Positions 21,301-31,794 of a stretch of DNA of 64,000 nucleotides are shown here, piece by piece (the first letter of the stretch is position 1; every line of letters begins with the position of its first letter). Made by a program: the position numbers and the translations under genes. The notes beneath the pieces were generated by a model. That model had not been told where the DNA came from. It ran no database searches and was given only the letters and a program-made list of their open reading frames with translations. Origin of the DNA: Silene latifolia (lineage: Eukaryota; Streptophyta; Magnoliopsida; Caryophyllales; Caryophyllaceae); contig NC_133537.1 in the NCBI RefSeq assembly GCF_048544455.1, positions 314,484,238 to 314,548,237 of the forward strand, read 5' to 3'.

Positions 21301-21879
21301 GCCCCAGGCTTAGTCTCTGGTGGATAACGTGAGTGGTTGTTGGACTGCCCCAGGTTTAGTCTCTAGTGGATAACGTGTGTGAATAATTGGAAGGCCCCAG
21401 GCTTAGTCTCTAGTGGATAACGTGGATAGTTGATGTCGAGATGTGACATGTGAACAATTGAGATTGGAATATTGACAGTTGTGAGAGATTGGTTGTTTTA
21501 ATGTATTTTATCCTACTCAACCTCGTGGTTGACCGTGTATTCGTGAACACCTGTGATGAACCATAATGGGGAGCATATTTGTGGTACTAAAGATTAGTGA
21601 CTTGGGAGCATTGGGATGTGAGCTCGACTTGGACCATAGTTGCTGTCTAGATCACTTAGTTGACTTATACAACTTTATTTATGTTATTTCCGCTGCGTAA
21701 TAAATTGTAATGTTAAGTTTTATATTTAATCGGTTGGCATTGTAATAAAACCATTCTTTCAGTTAAAGTACTTTGGTTTGTTTTAATTTGTATTATTTAC
21801 CTCGGGCAACCGAGATGGTAACAGTCCTATTTATAGGGAATGTCTTGCTAAAGGCTCCTAAATAAATGGGGGTGTTACA
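18303..21879 (+). repeat. 5' LTR of the gag-only element (contains a Helitron)
   Basis: TGTAATACTCCG...GGTGTTACA. Without the 1157-bp Helitron it is 2420 bp, against 2414 bp for the 3' LTR. Near its end are three 46-47 bp tandem units (starts 21294, 21340, 21387) with the core GCCCCAGGCTTAGTCTCTGG. Confidence 0.95.
18609..19765 (-). mobile_element. Non-autonomous Helitron, 1157 bp, in the 5' LTR
   Basis: On the minus strand it starts TCAATATTATATATT and ends with a GC-rich hairpin (GCCCGG stem, 18620-18637 in plus coordinates), 7 nt, then CTAG. The host base is A on the left and T on the right, and no target bases are duplicated. The 3' LTR at about 34785-34810 is the exact empty site. It encodes no Rep/helicase, so it is non-autonomous. 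Inside is a partly repeated segment with CACTACTCCCGC-like phrases near 18818-19010. Confidence 0.93.
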
Positions 21880-21882
21880 AAG

Positions 21883-21894
21883 TGGTATCAGAGC
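21883..21894 (+). other. Primer-binding site (initiator Met tRNA)
   Basis: TGGTATCAGAGC, three bases after the LTR end at 21879. Confidence 0.93.
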
Positions 21895-23293
21895 AAAACG
21901 ATCCTCAGGCCTAACCAATGAATTTAATAATGAACTTAGGATGTGTCTAATAAAATGAACCCGGGTAGAAACTGTTAGGAGCCCGTTTTGGCTTAGGATG
22001 AGAAGGTACCCTCATTCCGAACCCCGGCCCTTTCAGTTTTGAACCGGTTACCTTGAGAGATAATAAAGAGTGGGGTAAATTAAAATGAATTTTGTTTATT
22101 TTCTTAGGAGTAATTGTTGGCTTGGATGTGCATTATTTTCGTTGATGACCAAGGTTACGGGACGTAACCTTGATTTTTTTTAAGGAGAGTAGGATGGATG
22201 ATATAAGGATTTGATGTTGAATTGTCTTTATCATGAGCATAAAAGTAATTGTCGAATTGGTATTGATTATTTGATTGGATGATTGTAGTAGTATCATGTC
22301 TAGCGATATGCGGTTATGTGAATCCCGAAACCATGTTATTTACAAATTATGAAATAATTAAACTTGTGAAATGAATGCTGAAATGAATGCTTTAGAATAG
22401 ATGCTAGTTGTGTGTGAAGTAGGATGACTAAGTTGTGTTACTACAAGTATAGGAGGATGTTAATAAGGATTTATGATCTAGTAAAAAGCAATGTAGAAGC
22501 TGGGCCTTATTTGTCAGATTTTACCCCTATTTGACTTAGATGCCATATGACCTCTGTTTATCGTATAAGGTTGATATTTTCATGAGTGTTGACACAGTGA
22601 GTTAGCTTTCCAATGTCATTGGTCTCATATTTAAAGGTTTTACGGTTTTGGGAGAAATAAATATTTTAGTGGACAGTGGTCGGAATATTTCTGTGCAGTT
22701 AAGTTTTCGACAAGCGATTTTGTAAAATTTCTCATTTAATTTGTACTTAAGATTTTTGTTTAATTCCAACTCCACTTGTTAAAATATTCAAATATGTTTT
22801 CAGATTTATAAGCCATGTTGCAAGGTGAATTTTTGACAATTAATAGTGATTTTTACAAGTTGACTCTAGTTTTGACAAATTGCTTATCGGCTTTCGTTTG
22901 GACCAACGGGATTGTAAAAAAATCTTTATAAAATGGTTGGACGATATTTAAATTTGATTCTTTTTCTCATGGTTTGAAAACTCCTTATATTTTCTGGAAA
23001 GTATAAAAACTCAACGCAGAATGTAACGGTTATTTAATGGTGATTTTTGAAAATTACAGCTTGACTTTGATTTCTGAAAACGCGAGTTTTACCAAAAGTT
23101 TAATATAAATGTTTTATCAGTTATTAACCTATGATAATTGGGAGGTGAGAGTGATGATAGGAGGACCTATGGAGGGGATAATAAAGGATAGAGTTGATCA
23201 GACCTTATCTTTGTAAGTGTAGATTATTTAAAATATTAAGCCATCTTTCCTCGGGTAGAAACTTATGTTGTCTTGTTTTATTTTTATAGAACC
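21895..23293 (+). other. Leader of the gag-only element
   Basis: About 1.4 kb with no ORF. It includes a perfect hairpin at 22150-22172 (stem CAAGGTTACG/CGTAACCTTG, loop GGA) followed by the purine-rich AAGGAGAGTAGGATGG, the same layout as the hairpin-polypurine modules at 3' ends. Its position near the 5' end is unusual. Confidence 0.7.
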
Positions 23294-24286
23294 ATGCCTC
23301 CAAAGAGATCTACACCTACACCCTCTACCGTGTCCCAAGAGGAGATTGACCATTTGATAGCTATGAATGAGGCTTTAACTGCGGCATTGAAGGCTAAGGG
23401 GTCAGTTCAGGATCCAGCAAAAATGAGTGCTAGTATTGCAAGGCACAACTCGACGAAGTATGACGGATTAGGTGAACCATCCTTACTAGGAGATTGGCAT
23501 AGGGAGTTTGATAACCTTTTTGAGTTGCTAGGATGTCCTGCGGAGATGCAAGTAGATCAAGCTGCTTACTATTTGAGGGGAAAAGCGAGTTTGTGGTGGA
23601 ATCGTAGTAAGGAGGTCTTAAGGGAAGCTTGGAGGGAGAGTGATGAACCTTTTATCACTTGGAAGGGTTTTAAGGAGACTATGAGAGCTGTATTTGTGCC
23701 AGAACATATTAGGGGTAAGATGAGAGCTGAATTTGATTCTTTCAAGATGACTGATGAGATGACAGTAGAGACTTATTATAACGAGGTTTATGGAATTGTC
23801 GAATATGTAGTCGATTTGAATTTTAGTGATGAGATGTTGGCACTCAGATTTGAAAAGGGATTAACAACCACTATTAAGAAGAGGCTTGCAGCTGGTCAGC
23901 CAAGTACCATGGATGATGTTTATCAGCGAGCTGGGCACGCGGAGAGGATTGCAGATATGTTAAAAGAAGAGAAGAGGGAGATGGAGGACAAGAAGGGAAA
24001 GAGTGAGAAGAGAAAGGCTGAGTCTTCTAGTGAGAATGTTGGGAGTAAGAAACAAAATTCTAACCAATATCACTCTTACTTTGTTAGTAGTGCACCAATG
24101 GGAGGAGTGAGCCGTGGGAGTGATGGTCGGTCGGTGGCTAGTAGAGATTTTGTTGGTAGTTGTTTCAGGTGTGGTAAATTGGGCCATAAGATCATAGATT
24201 GTAGAGTAAATTTGGGCAATTGGATTGGAACCAATGACTCTCGCTTAAGCTTAAGGTTGAGGCTGAGGCGAGACTCTAACCGCTGA
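23294..24286 (+). CDS. Retrotransposon Gag (capsid plus CCHC zinc knuckle), gag-only element
   Basis: Gag packages element RNA in cytoplasmic virus-like particles. The start at 23294 (MPPKRSTPTPS) fits the MPPR/K start of the lineage; an upstream in-frame ATG at 23273 lies in weaker context. A short coiled region precedes the retrotrans_gag core (WHREFDNLFELLGCP, YYLRGKASLWW, FDSFKMTDEMTVETYYNEV). A Lys/Glu-rich linker and the CCHC knuckle CFRCGKLGHKIIDC follow. After the knuckle the frame enters foreign, tRNA-like sequence and stops at 24286. The usual Gly/Asn-rich Gag tail is found separated at 33931. Capsid and knuckle are otherwise intact. Confidence 0.85.
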   Translation: MPPKRSTPTPSTVSQEEIDHLIAMNEALTAALKAKGSVQDPAKMSASIARHNSTKYDGLGEPSLLGDWHREFDNLFELLGCPAEMQVDQAAYYLRGKASLWWNRSKEVLREAWRESDEPFITWKGFKETMRAVFVPEHIRGKMRAEFDSFKMTDEMTVETYYNEVYGIVEYVVDLNFSDEMLALRFEKGLTTTIKKRLAAGQPSTMDDVYQRAGHAERIADMLKEEKREMEDKKGKSEKRKAESSSENVGSKKQNSNQYHSYFVSSAPMGGVSRGSDGRSVASRDFVGSCFRCGKLGHKIIDCRVNLGNWIGTNDSRLSLRLRLRRDSNR

Positions 24287-24295
24287 GTTAAGTTA
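24214..24295 (-). pseudogene. tRNA-like sequence, similar to plastid-type elongator Met tRNA
   Basis: On the minus strand a D-arm-like AACTCAGCGGTTAGAG and a T-arm GTCATTGGTTCCAATCC (5-bp stem, 7-nt loop) flank an enlarged anticodon region closed by TCTCGC/GCGAGA. I recall plastid trnM-CAU having a very similar D and T arm. The acceptor stem does not pair, so it is not a working tRNA. It sits exactly where Gag homology ends. Confidence 0.4.
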
Positions 24296-24414
24296 GTTAG
24301 CAGGCAGGCTCAATCACTTCGGGCACTTCGGGAACAGGTTCTCTCGCCTCCCCTCTAACCCAGTGAGATGTGCCCCTCTCCAGGGACTTGGCTGGCGCAT
24401 TAGATAGACCGGAA

Positions 24415-24419
24415 CCGTG
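24415..24419. repeat. Target-site duplication CCGTG (left copy)
   Basis: CCGTG precedes the LTR at 24420 and recurs right after the other LTR at 33926-33930. Confidence 0.95.
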
Positions 24420-26551
24420 TGTAACACCCCCATTTATTTAAGGGCCTGAACTAGGACTCCTCAGATAAATGATGGTGTTACCATCTCGGAAACCCGAGGC
24501 AGTAGATAACAAAGGAAAGAAACACAGTACTTTATTATAATGTTTATAGTGACATTACAATGAAATTAAAACAAAGTCTCAAATACGACCAAGTAATAAG
24601 TCCGATAAAACTACTAAAAAGACTAAGGTGGGCTAGGCACTAAGTCGGTCATCCAAGCTCTCTTCCCGGCCAGCTCCCATCGTCTCTCGAATACTGTCAA
24701 TCTGCTCCCCAATAATTGGATCATCACAGCGTACACGAATACACGGGGTCACCACGAAGGTGAGTAGGTAATACAATAAACAAGAACACAAAACACAAAC
24801 TCCTCCATCACCAACACCGCCATCACAACTCACAACCCGGACAACCCAAATGACCATACCGATCCCGGTAGACTATAAATATCGACCGTAGCCGATCTCC
24901 ACTCCTTGTTGAGGACACAGGGCAAGTCTGCAGAACCCCCCGGGCCTTATCACAATGTCATCATCACCACCTCCACCAACTCCAATGTAATAATATAATA
25001 CAAGGTTCAACAATAGTGCTCAACGGAATTAAATCGGATAATCGAATTATAACATGTAAATCACCCATTCATCAATCCAGTCACATAATACAATATCAAG
25101 TCCAGTGTATTCCCCTACCTCAAATAGCGGTGATAAGCTAACTGCGCAGATCGAAGTATTCCACCAAACTCGCCACCTAAACATATATATAACATAATTA
25201 ATTCTCTTACTAATCCCGTTCCCATAATCAAAAGCTACTATAAGTAGAAACTTTCCCAATTTAGAAATTACTAAAAATATAAGTTACTCAAAATAGAAAG
25301 TTTCCTAAAATGGGAAGTTTCCCAAAATAGCAATTACCACAAATAGCAAGTTACTAAAAATAGTAACTTTCCCGAAATAAAATCCCGACTCAAAAGCTTA
25401 ATTACATTATTCCGTCACCGCTAATCAAATTTAACTTAATAAATAAAACTAATATTGTAAATATTAGAAGTATACACATTCCCGACTCATTAAAATAAAA
25501 CCCGTAACAAAACTAATTCAAAAACAACGCACAACTCGACACACGCACACCCCCCTTTCCAACCCGTCACAAACCGCCCCTCAACCACCAATCCTCACCG
25601 CCGACCACCAGGCCTGACACCAGGTCTGGCCTGGTCACCTCCCACCACCACCAATGTGGTCGACCCCCGCCGGTGGTCAGAACCACCACCACCAACACCC
25701 CCTGTTCACACCCAGCCGCCACCAAAACGCCATGAACAGTCCCCCTTTTTAACCCGACAGCCACCACGACACAACCCCTCCCCGCCTACCAACCACCACC
25801 CGACACCACGCAGGGCCGCACGGCGACTCGACACACGTGGCACCACCGATTCGACCTCCCCGAGTCCACGGTGGTGCCACCCTTTTCCCTATGTCCTCAA
25901 ACACAACCACAAATCCCCAACCAACCCGACACCTAAACACCACCACTGAAACCACCACCAGCCACGACCACCACTATAACCACCACCATCTAACTCGACT
26001 CCACACCAACAACGCATCCCACAACCCCACGACCACCACAACAGTCCCTAAAAGACGCAATACCCAATACAAAATAGTATGACAGAAATGAAAACAGGGA
26101 ACCTTACCTGTGACGGCCGTCGACCTGAGCTTTTCCGACCAATACAACCGCCCTTGACCCCTAGCAACGACTCCCCTGGACTCTTGGCAGACCCTACTCT
26201 CTCCACACTCACCGGCGCTGCTCTCTTTGGCCGTGTATAAAGCTTGAACGTGAAAGGAAAAGGGGTTGTTGTTTGTGATGTAAAAATGACGGTAGGGAGG
26301 GGAATAGGGTTTTAAAGGTGTATTAGGGTTTGTTTTTAGGGTTTGGTGAGGTAAAATGGTAGGTGGGTAAATGGGTAATAAGTGGGTAAATGGGTTATGA
26401 CCCCTCGACCCAAAAATGCCACTCAAATATAAACCCGACTGATCTCGCGATATAAATTAAACAATTATTTTCTTACGCTTTTACCATTACCTTTACGCTA
26501 CCATCAAATAATAAACCTCGCCCAAACGATAATAAAATACGGGGTATTACA
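24420..26551 (-). repeat. 3' LTR of the nested Tekay-like element
   Basis: Plus-strand ends are TGTAACACCCCC and GGGGTATTACA. It has long C/A-rich stretches (25550-26060) that create meaningless ORFs on both strands. Confidence 0.95.
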
Positions 26552-26569
26552 GTCTTCCCCCCTTAAAAA

Positions 26570-26588
26570 GAACTTCGTCCCGAAGTTC
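26570..26588 (-). promoter_or_regulatory. Hairpin next to the 3' polypurine tract (nested element)
   Basis: On the minus strand stem GAACTTCG pairs with CGAAGTTC around GGA. AAGGGGGGAAGAC follows, up to the LTR at 26551. A sister module lies at 26707-26725. Confidence 0.8.
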
Positions 26589-26706
26589 GCTCCCATACCA
26601 AACATGTCATACGAAAATATAAAAGACATCTCGTATAACTAACACGGTCAAACACACAACTAGACTATATAAACACGAAATGTTACATTCTACCCTCCTA
26701 AAAAGA

Positions 26707-26725
26707 AAGTTACGTCCCGTAACTT
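26707..26725 (-). promoter_or_regulatory. Second hairpin-polypurine module of the nested element
   Basis: Minus-strand stem AAGTTACG pairs with CGTAACTT around GGA; AGGAGGGTAGAATG follows. It lies 3 nt beyond the pol stop codon (26729-26731). Confidence 0.8.
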
Positions 26726-26728
26726 ACC

Positions 26729-28263
26729 TCAAGTGAACAGATGTGGATAACTCTCTCTCATCGCGGCCTCGGTTTCCAGGTAGCCTCTCTCGCTTTATGA
26801 TTAGACCACAACACTTTCACTAAAGCCGTCTCTCCGTGCCTGGTCTTTCTAACCTTCCTGTCCAAGATCTCCTTAGGCGTCTCGATGTAAGTCAAGCGCT
26901 CGTCCACCTCGACCACATCATGGCTCAAAATATGCGAAGGGTCACTCAAATATCTCCGCAATCGAGAAACATGGAAGACATTATGTACCCTGGCTAAAGT
27001 GGTGGTAGAGCTAGCCGATATGCCACTTCTCCAACTCTATCCAGGATCTCATATGGCCCAATAAACTTCTGGCTCAACTTTCCCCGCTTCCCGAATCTCA
27101 TCACTCCCTTCATCGGGGACACTCTAAGAAGTACTTTCTCCCCCTACCGGAAAGAAATGTCGCTTCTCCTAGCGTCACAAGATAGCTCTTCTCGCCGGTC
27201 CCGGGCAGCCTCATCTTCTCGCCGAATGATGCACTGTTCAACCATCTCTTGAATCATCTCTGGTCCCAAAACTACCGTGATCGGCCTCGATCATCCCAAC
27301 ACAGGACTCCTACACTTCTGCCATACAGAGCCTCAAATGGAGCCATCCCAATACTAGCGTGGTAGCTGTTGTTGTACGAAAACTCAATCAACCCCAGTCT
27401 ATCCTCCCAAGACCCGCCGAACTCCAAAACACAAGCCCTCAACATGTCCTCGAGTGTCTGAATAGTCCTCTCTCTCGACCATCTCGTAGCTGGATGAAAA
27501 GCGGTGCTCATCTTTAATCGAGTACCCATTAGTGATCAGTAACTCCCGCGAGAATTTGGATAGAAACCTCGGAGTCTCTATCGGAAATGATATCCTTGGG
27601 TACACCATGCAGCTTCACCACATACTGAACATAAGCCTTGGCCAACTCGGCTTTACTCCAAGTATCCTTCATTGGGATAAAGTGAGCCGACTTGGTTAGC
27701 CTATCCACGATCACCCAAATCATATTGTTACCTTTCGGAGTTCGAGGCAACCCAACAATGAAATCCATGGAAATGCTTTCCACTTCCACTGGCACATCTA
27801 GTGGTTGAACCTTCCCTTGCGGTCTCTTATGTTCATCCTTCACTCTCTGGCAAGTCAAGCATCGAGCTACGAACTCAAAGAACTTCCCTCTTCATATTCG
27901 GCCACCAAAAGGTCTTCTTGAGGTCCTTGTATAACTTATCTCCCCCAGGATGAACCGAGTATGGCGTGGCATGTGCCTCGCAAGAATCTTCCTCTTGAGC
28001 TCATCATTATCAGGAACACACCACCGTCCCCCAAACCTCTCGACTACCATCAAGCATGGATAACGAACTGGAATCAACCCAGCTTCTGCCTGTTCTACTG
28101 TGCTCGCGCCACTTCGAATTCTAGCATCGGCTTTCAGTAGCTCTCGATCTCCTCATATAACTCCGGTTCAACGGTCAAGTCCCCAAGAGTCTCTCCTTGC
28201 CGGATCACGTGGATTCCCATACCCCAGATTCATTATGCATCCTCACTCTAGATCTAGCACCGC
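26729..28263 (-). pseudogene. Integrase and chromodomain-like C-terminus of the nested element (frames broken)
   Basis: On the minus strand DELKRKILARHMPRHT-like pre-integrase sequence leads to QRVKDEHKRPQG, MDFIVGLPRTPKG with the first catalytic Asp, and IISDRD with the second. The Glu region follows in another frame (ATRWSRERTIQTLEDMLRA), then SYHASIGMAPFEALYGR. The tail PSHILSHDVVEVDERLTY...LDRKVRKTRHGETALVKVLW...EATW is the chromodomain-like end of Tekay/Del chromoviruses, thought to guide integration to particular chromatin. The stop is at 26729-26731. Breaks near 27280-27320, 27530, 27880 and 26778 fall beside CAG/CTG and may be sequence errors. Confidence 0.8.
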
Positions 28264-30263
28264 TCAAAGCATGGATGGATTTCTGCTCAAGGCATCGGCT
28301 ACGACATTAGCCTTCCCCTCGTGATAAAGTATCTCCATGTCATAGTCGCCAATCAATTCGATCCATCTCCTCTGTCTCATGTTCAACTCCTTCTGTGTGT
28401 AAATGTACTTTAAGCTCTTGTGATCGGAAAACACTTTGAAGGTAGCCCCATAAAGATAGTGTCGCCATAGCTTGAGCGCAAACACCACAGCCCCCAACTC
28501 TAGATCATGAGTAGGGTAATTCTCCTCATAGGTCTTCAACTGTCGAGAAGCGTAAGCGATTACCTTCCCGTTTTGCATCAATACGCACCCCAGACCCTTC
28601 TTGGAAGCATCAGTATACACCTCGAAATTATCATTCCCATCTGGTAGTGCAAGGATAGGAGCTGTAGTGAGTCGTTCTTTGAGGGTTAGAAACGCCTCCT
28701 CACAACTCTCATCCCAGACAAACCTGTTCTCCTTTCGCATTAAGGACGTCAATGGCTTGGCGATCTTTGAGAAGTCCTTGACAAACCTTCGGTAATAACC
28801 TGCTAGCCCCAAGAAGCTTCGGATCTCACCCACATTCTTAGGACTCTGCCATCTCGTCACTGCCTCAATCTTGCTAGGATCAACCGACACCCCTTCCTTG
28901 GAAATCACATGGCCCGTAAAAGCAACTTTCTTCAACCGAACTCGCACTTGCTCAGCTTGGCATATAACTGGTTCTCCTCCAAGGTTTTCAAGACTAACCT
29001 CAAATGTTCCTCATGTTCCTCCTCATTCTTGGAGTATACCAGGATATCATCGATGAACACAACCACGAACTTGTCCAGGTAAGGACTGAACACCCGATTC
29101 ATCAAATCCATAAACACTGCTGGCGCATTAGTCAACCCGAATGGCATGACCACGAACTCATAGTGCCCATATCTTGTTCTGAAAGCGGTCTTAGGTATAT
29201 CCTCGTTCTTAATTCTCAACTGGTGATAACCTGACCTCAAGTCGATCTTAGAGAAAACTCCGGCTCCACTCAATTGATCGAACAAGTCATCGATCCTTGG
29301 CAAGGGATAACGGTTCTTGATGGTCACATTGTTCAACTCACGGTAATCCACGCAAAGTCTCAAGCTTCCGTCTTTCTTCTTGACAAACAACACTGGTGCT
29401 CCCCAAGGTGAAACACTAGGCCGTATGTAACCTTTCTCTGCTAGCTCATCCAACTGCTTCTTCAATTCCTCCATCTCTTTCGGCCCCATACGGTAAGGTG
29501 GTTTAGAAATCGGCCCTGTTCCTGGCTTCAGATCAATGGAAAAGTCCACTTCTCTTTTCGGTGGTAACCCTGGAATGTCCTCCGGAAATACATTCTCGAA
29601 CTCCCTCACCACTGGAATCTCAGACACCTTGGGGGTCTCCGACTCACTATCCCACATCTGGCACAAGATTAATTGGTCCCCTTTCCTCAGACTCGACTTT
29701 AGGGTGTTAACGGATATGAATTTGACTCTTGGCTTGACCACATACCCCTTATAAGACACCCTAGTTCCCTTAGGTCCCCTCAAGGAGATTTTCTTCTGAT
29801 AGCAGTCGATAAAAGCCTTGTACTTCCCTAACCAGTCCATCCCCAGAATCACCTCAAAACCCCCCAAGGGAAACTCTATAAGGTCACAGTGAAACACAAC
29901 CTCTCCGATCTGAATTGGTACCCCAGTGTAGACTCTATCACAAGACACCGACTCCCCCGAAGGTACCACTACCGAATCAACAATTCTATCATAAGACTTA
30001 AGGTTTAAGACTCTGGCATGTTCCGCAGATATAAAGGAATGTGTAGCTCCGGAATCAAACAACACAAAAGTGGGTTTAGAGTTAACAGGAAATGTACCTG
30101 TCACCACATGAAAGTCATTCTTAGCTGCCTCCTTGCCCATGGCGAAGAGCTTGCCACTGGACTTAGCCCCACTCTGACTTGAAGAAGCTGCTCCAGATTG
30201 TTTGTTCCCTTCATTTGCGGTCTTCGAAAGTTGGTGCTCCCACTCTGTTGGCTGCTCTGACAC
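28264..30263 (-). pseudogene. Protease, reverse transcriptase and RNase H of the nested element
   Basis: Protease: [11 protein letters not shown] with the catalytic Asp. Reverse transcriptase: [26 protein letters not shown] and the catalytic [10 protein letters not shown]. RNase [32 protein letters not shown] and [11 protein letters not shown], ending VVADALSR. The one break, near 28939, is a single missing base in what should be a TTCTGGTTG codon run (CEFWLKK), so the coding sequence is otherwise intact. The protein converts element RNA to cDNA in the particle. Confidence 0.88.
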
Positions 30264-30399
30264 GGTTCGGTAGTTGTTGTAGCTTCCTTGGTAGTCACAT
30301 TAGCTCCTGGACCTCGCACCTCCCCATAGCCGACATAGGTGTGCGATAATGTTATACCCCCACCCCACCGAACGTGAACCATTGAACCCCGACATAGGT

Positions 30400-31292
30400 G
30401 CCCTGTATCCACCAGACTTGATTCGCCCCAGATGATCGGCATTCAAACCTCTTGTGTCCTGTCTTTCCACAGCCAAAACAAGTAAGCCCCGCAGAACTAC
30501 CTCCCCGGGTGCCCCCGGCCGCCTCCACTCGAGCTCTCATACCCCCGGGCACCGTTAGTGAGTACCCACCATATCCGCCTAAACTCGCCTCTTTGCCCCA
30601 AAGATTATCACTTGTGGTCTCCACTTCCTTTTCTCGCCTTGCCTTTCTTATCGCCTTGATCTGCTCCGAGAGTCTTTCAGAAGACCCTCAAGTAAATGTC
30701 CCGAACAGAGTGGGTGGAGCCGCCGTGAGCCTCTTCTTGATGTCCATAGTGAGCCCCCGCTCAAACCTCATAGCCGATAGCTTCATTCTCGCCCAAAGTC
30801 ATCGGTGTATGAGGATAACTGTCGAAATTTCCGATGATAAGTCTCCACTGTCATGTCTTCTGTCATCTTGAAGGTGTCAAACTCCTCCCGTAGTTTGGCT
30901 TTTTGGAACTCGGGCATAAACTCATTCTTCAAAAGCTCTTGGAATTCCAACCAAGATACATGTCCCGTCTCAAGATCCCTAGCAACCTCTCGTATCTCCA
31001 CCTTGTTCCTGGTCCACTACCACCGCATTTGTGGCCCTAAGATAGTGGGCGCCTTGATCCACCCGCAGACTCTTCGGACATGCTAACGGTTCAAACAGTT
31101 GGTGAATTCTCGGCACCATTCCCCAAAGAATCGTGGTTCCCCCTCTCCAGTGAATATTGTGGGGTTATGCCTTGCCACAATGGTACTCATCTTTCCCGGA
31201 TCCAATCGTTTGGCCTTTAGGGCCTCATTCTCAGCTCGGAGCCTATCCAACTCCGCTTGGATGTCGTTAGCGGTATCCCTTCTCGGAGGCAT
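30400..31292 (-). pseudogene. Gag of the nested element (frames broken)
   Basis: It starts MPPRRDTANDIQAELDRLRA at 31292, with a leucine-heptad helix. DPGKMSTIVARHNPTIFTGE and EFQELLKNEFMPEF...FDTFKMTEDMTVETYHRKF form the retrotrans_gag core. The zinc knuckle is CFGCGKTGHKRFEC. Breaks near 31018-31090, 30690-30790 and 30430 interrupt an otherwise complete Gag; several fall at expected CAG/CTG sites. Confidence 0.85.
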
Positions 31293-31779
31293 GTCTATAA
31301 AAATTAAGAGAGTTAGTGATGTTCCCTGCAACACTAGAATTACTTAGTCAATTCTACCCTACATATCTAGCTAGCATGGGTCAGGGATCACATAACCGCA
31401 TATCACTAGACATAACATCCATCTTAATTTCCTAAGCATCATGTACATAAATATCTCACTTCCTTATTATGCAAATTCTTGTCTCTGAATCACAATTGAA
31501 CACATGTTTACTTATACTAACAGTATATCACCTTGCCTAATTCTCACATCATGGAATAGTTCTTTCATGTTCAATATCACACAACTTTCCTACTCTACCC
31601 TTTTCTCTCGTATGATCTCAAGGTACCCGGTCAAATCGAGAGGGCCAATGGTTCGGTGTGAGGGGGCCCTTACTCATCCCTTACCTTTAGTGTGCTCCTA
31701 ACGATTCTATCCAGGGGTTCATTTTATTTGACTCTTCCTAAATTCATTGGGTTCATTGGTTTAGGCCTGAGGATCGTTC
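31293..31779 (-). other. Leader of the nested element
   Basis: About 490 bp without a gene, similar near the PBS to the leaders at 1020-1150 and 21895 onward. Confidence 0.7.
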
Positions 31780-31791
31780 GCTCTGATACCA
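31780..31791 (-). other. Primer-binding site of the nested element
   Basis: TGGTATCAGAGC on the minus strand, three bases from the 5' LTR. Confidence 0.93.
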
Positions 31792-31794
31792 CTT

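Noticed and set aside
25550..26430. Several Pro/His/Thr-rich or Val/Trp-rich ORFs, repeated at 33021-33800
   Set aside because: They are the C/A-rich part of the nested element's LTRs read in all frames.
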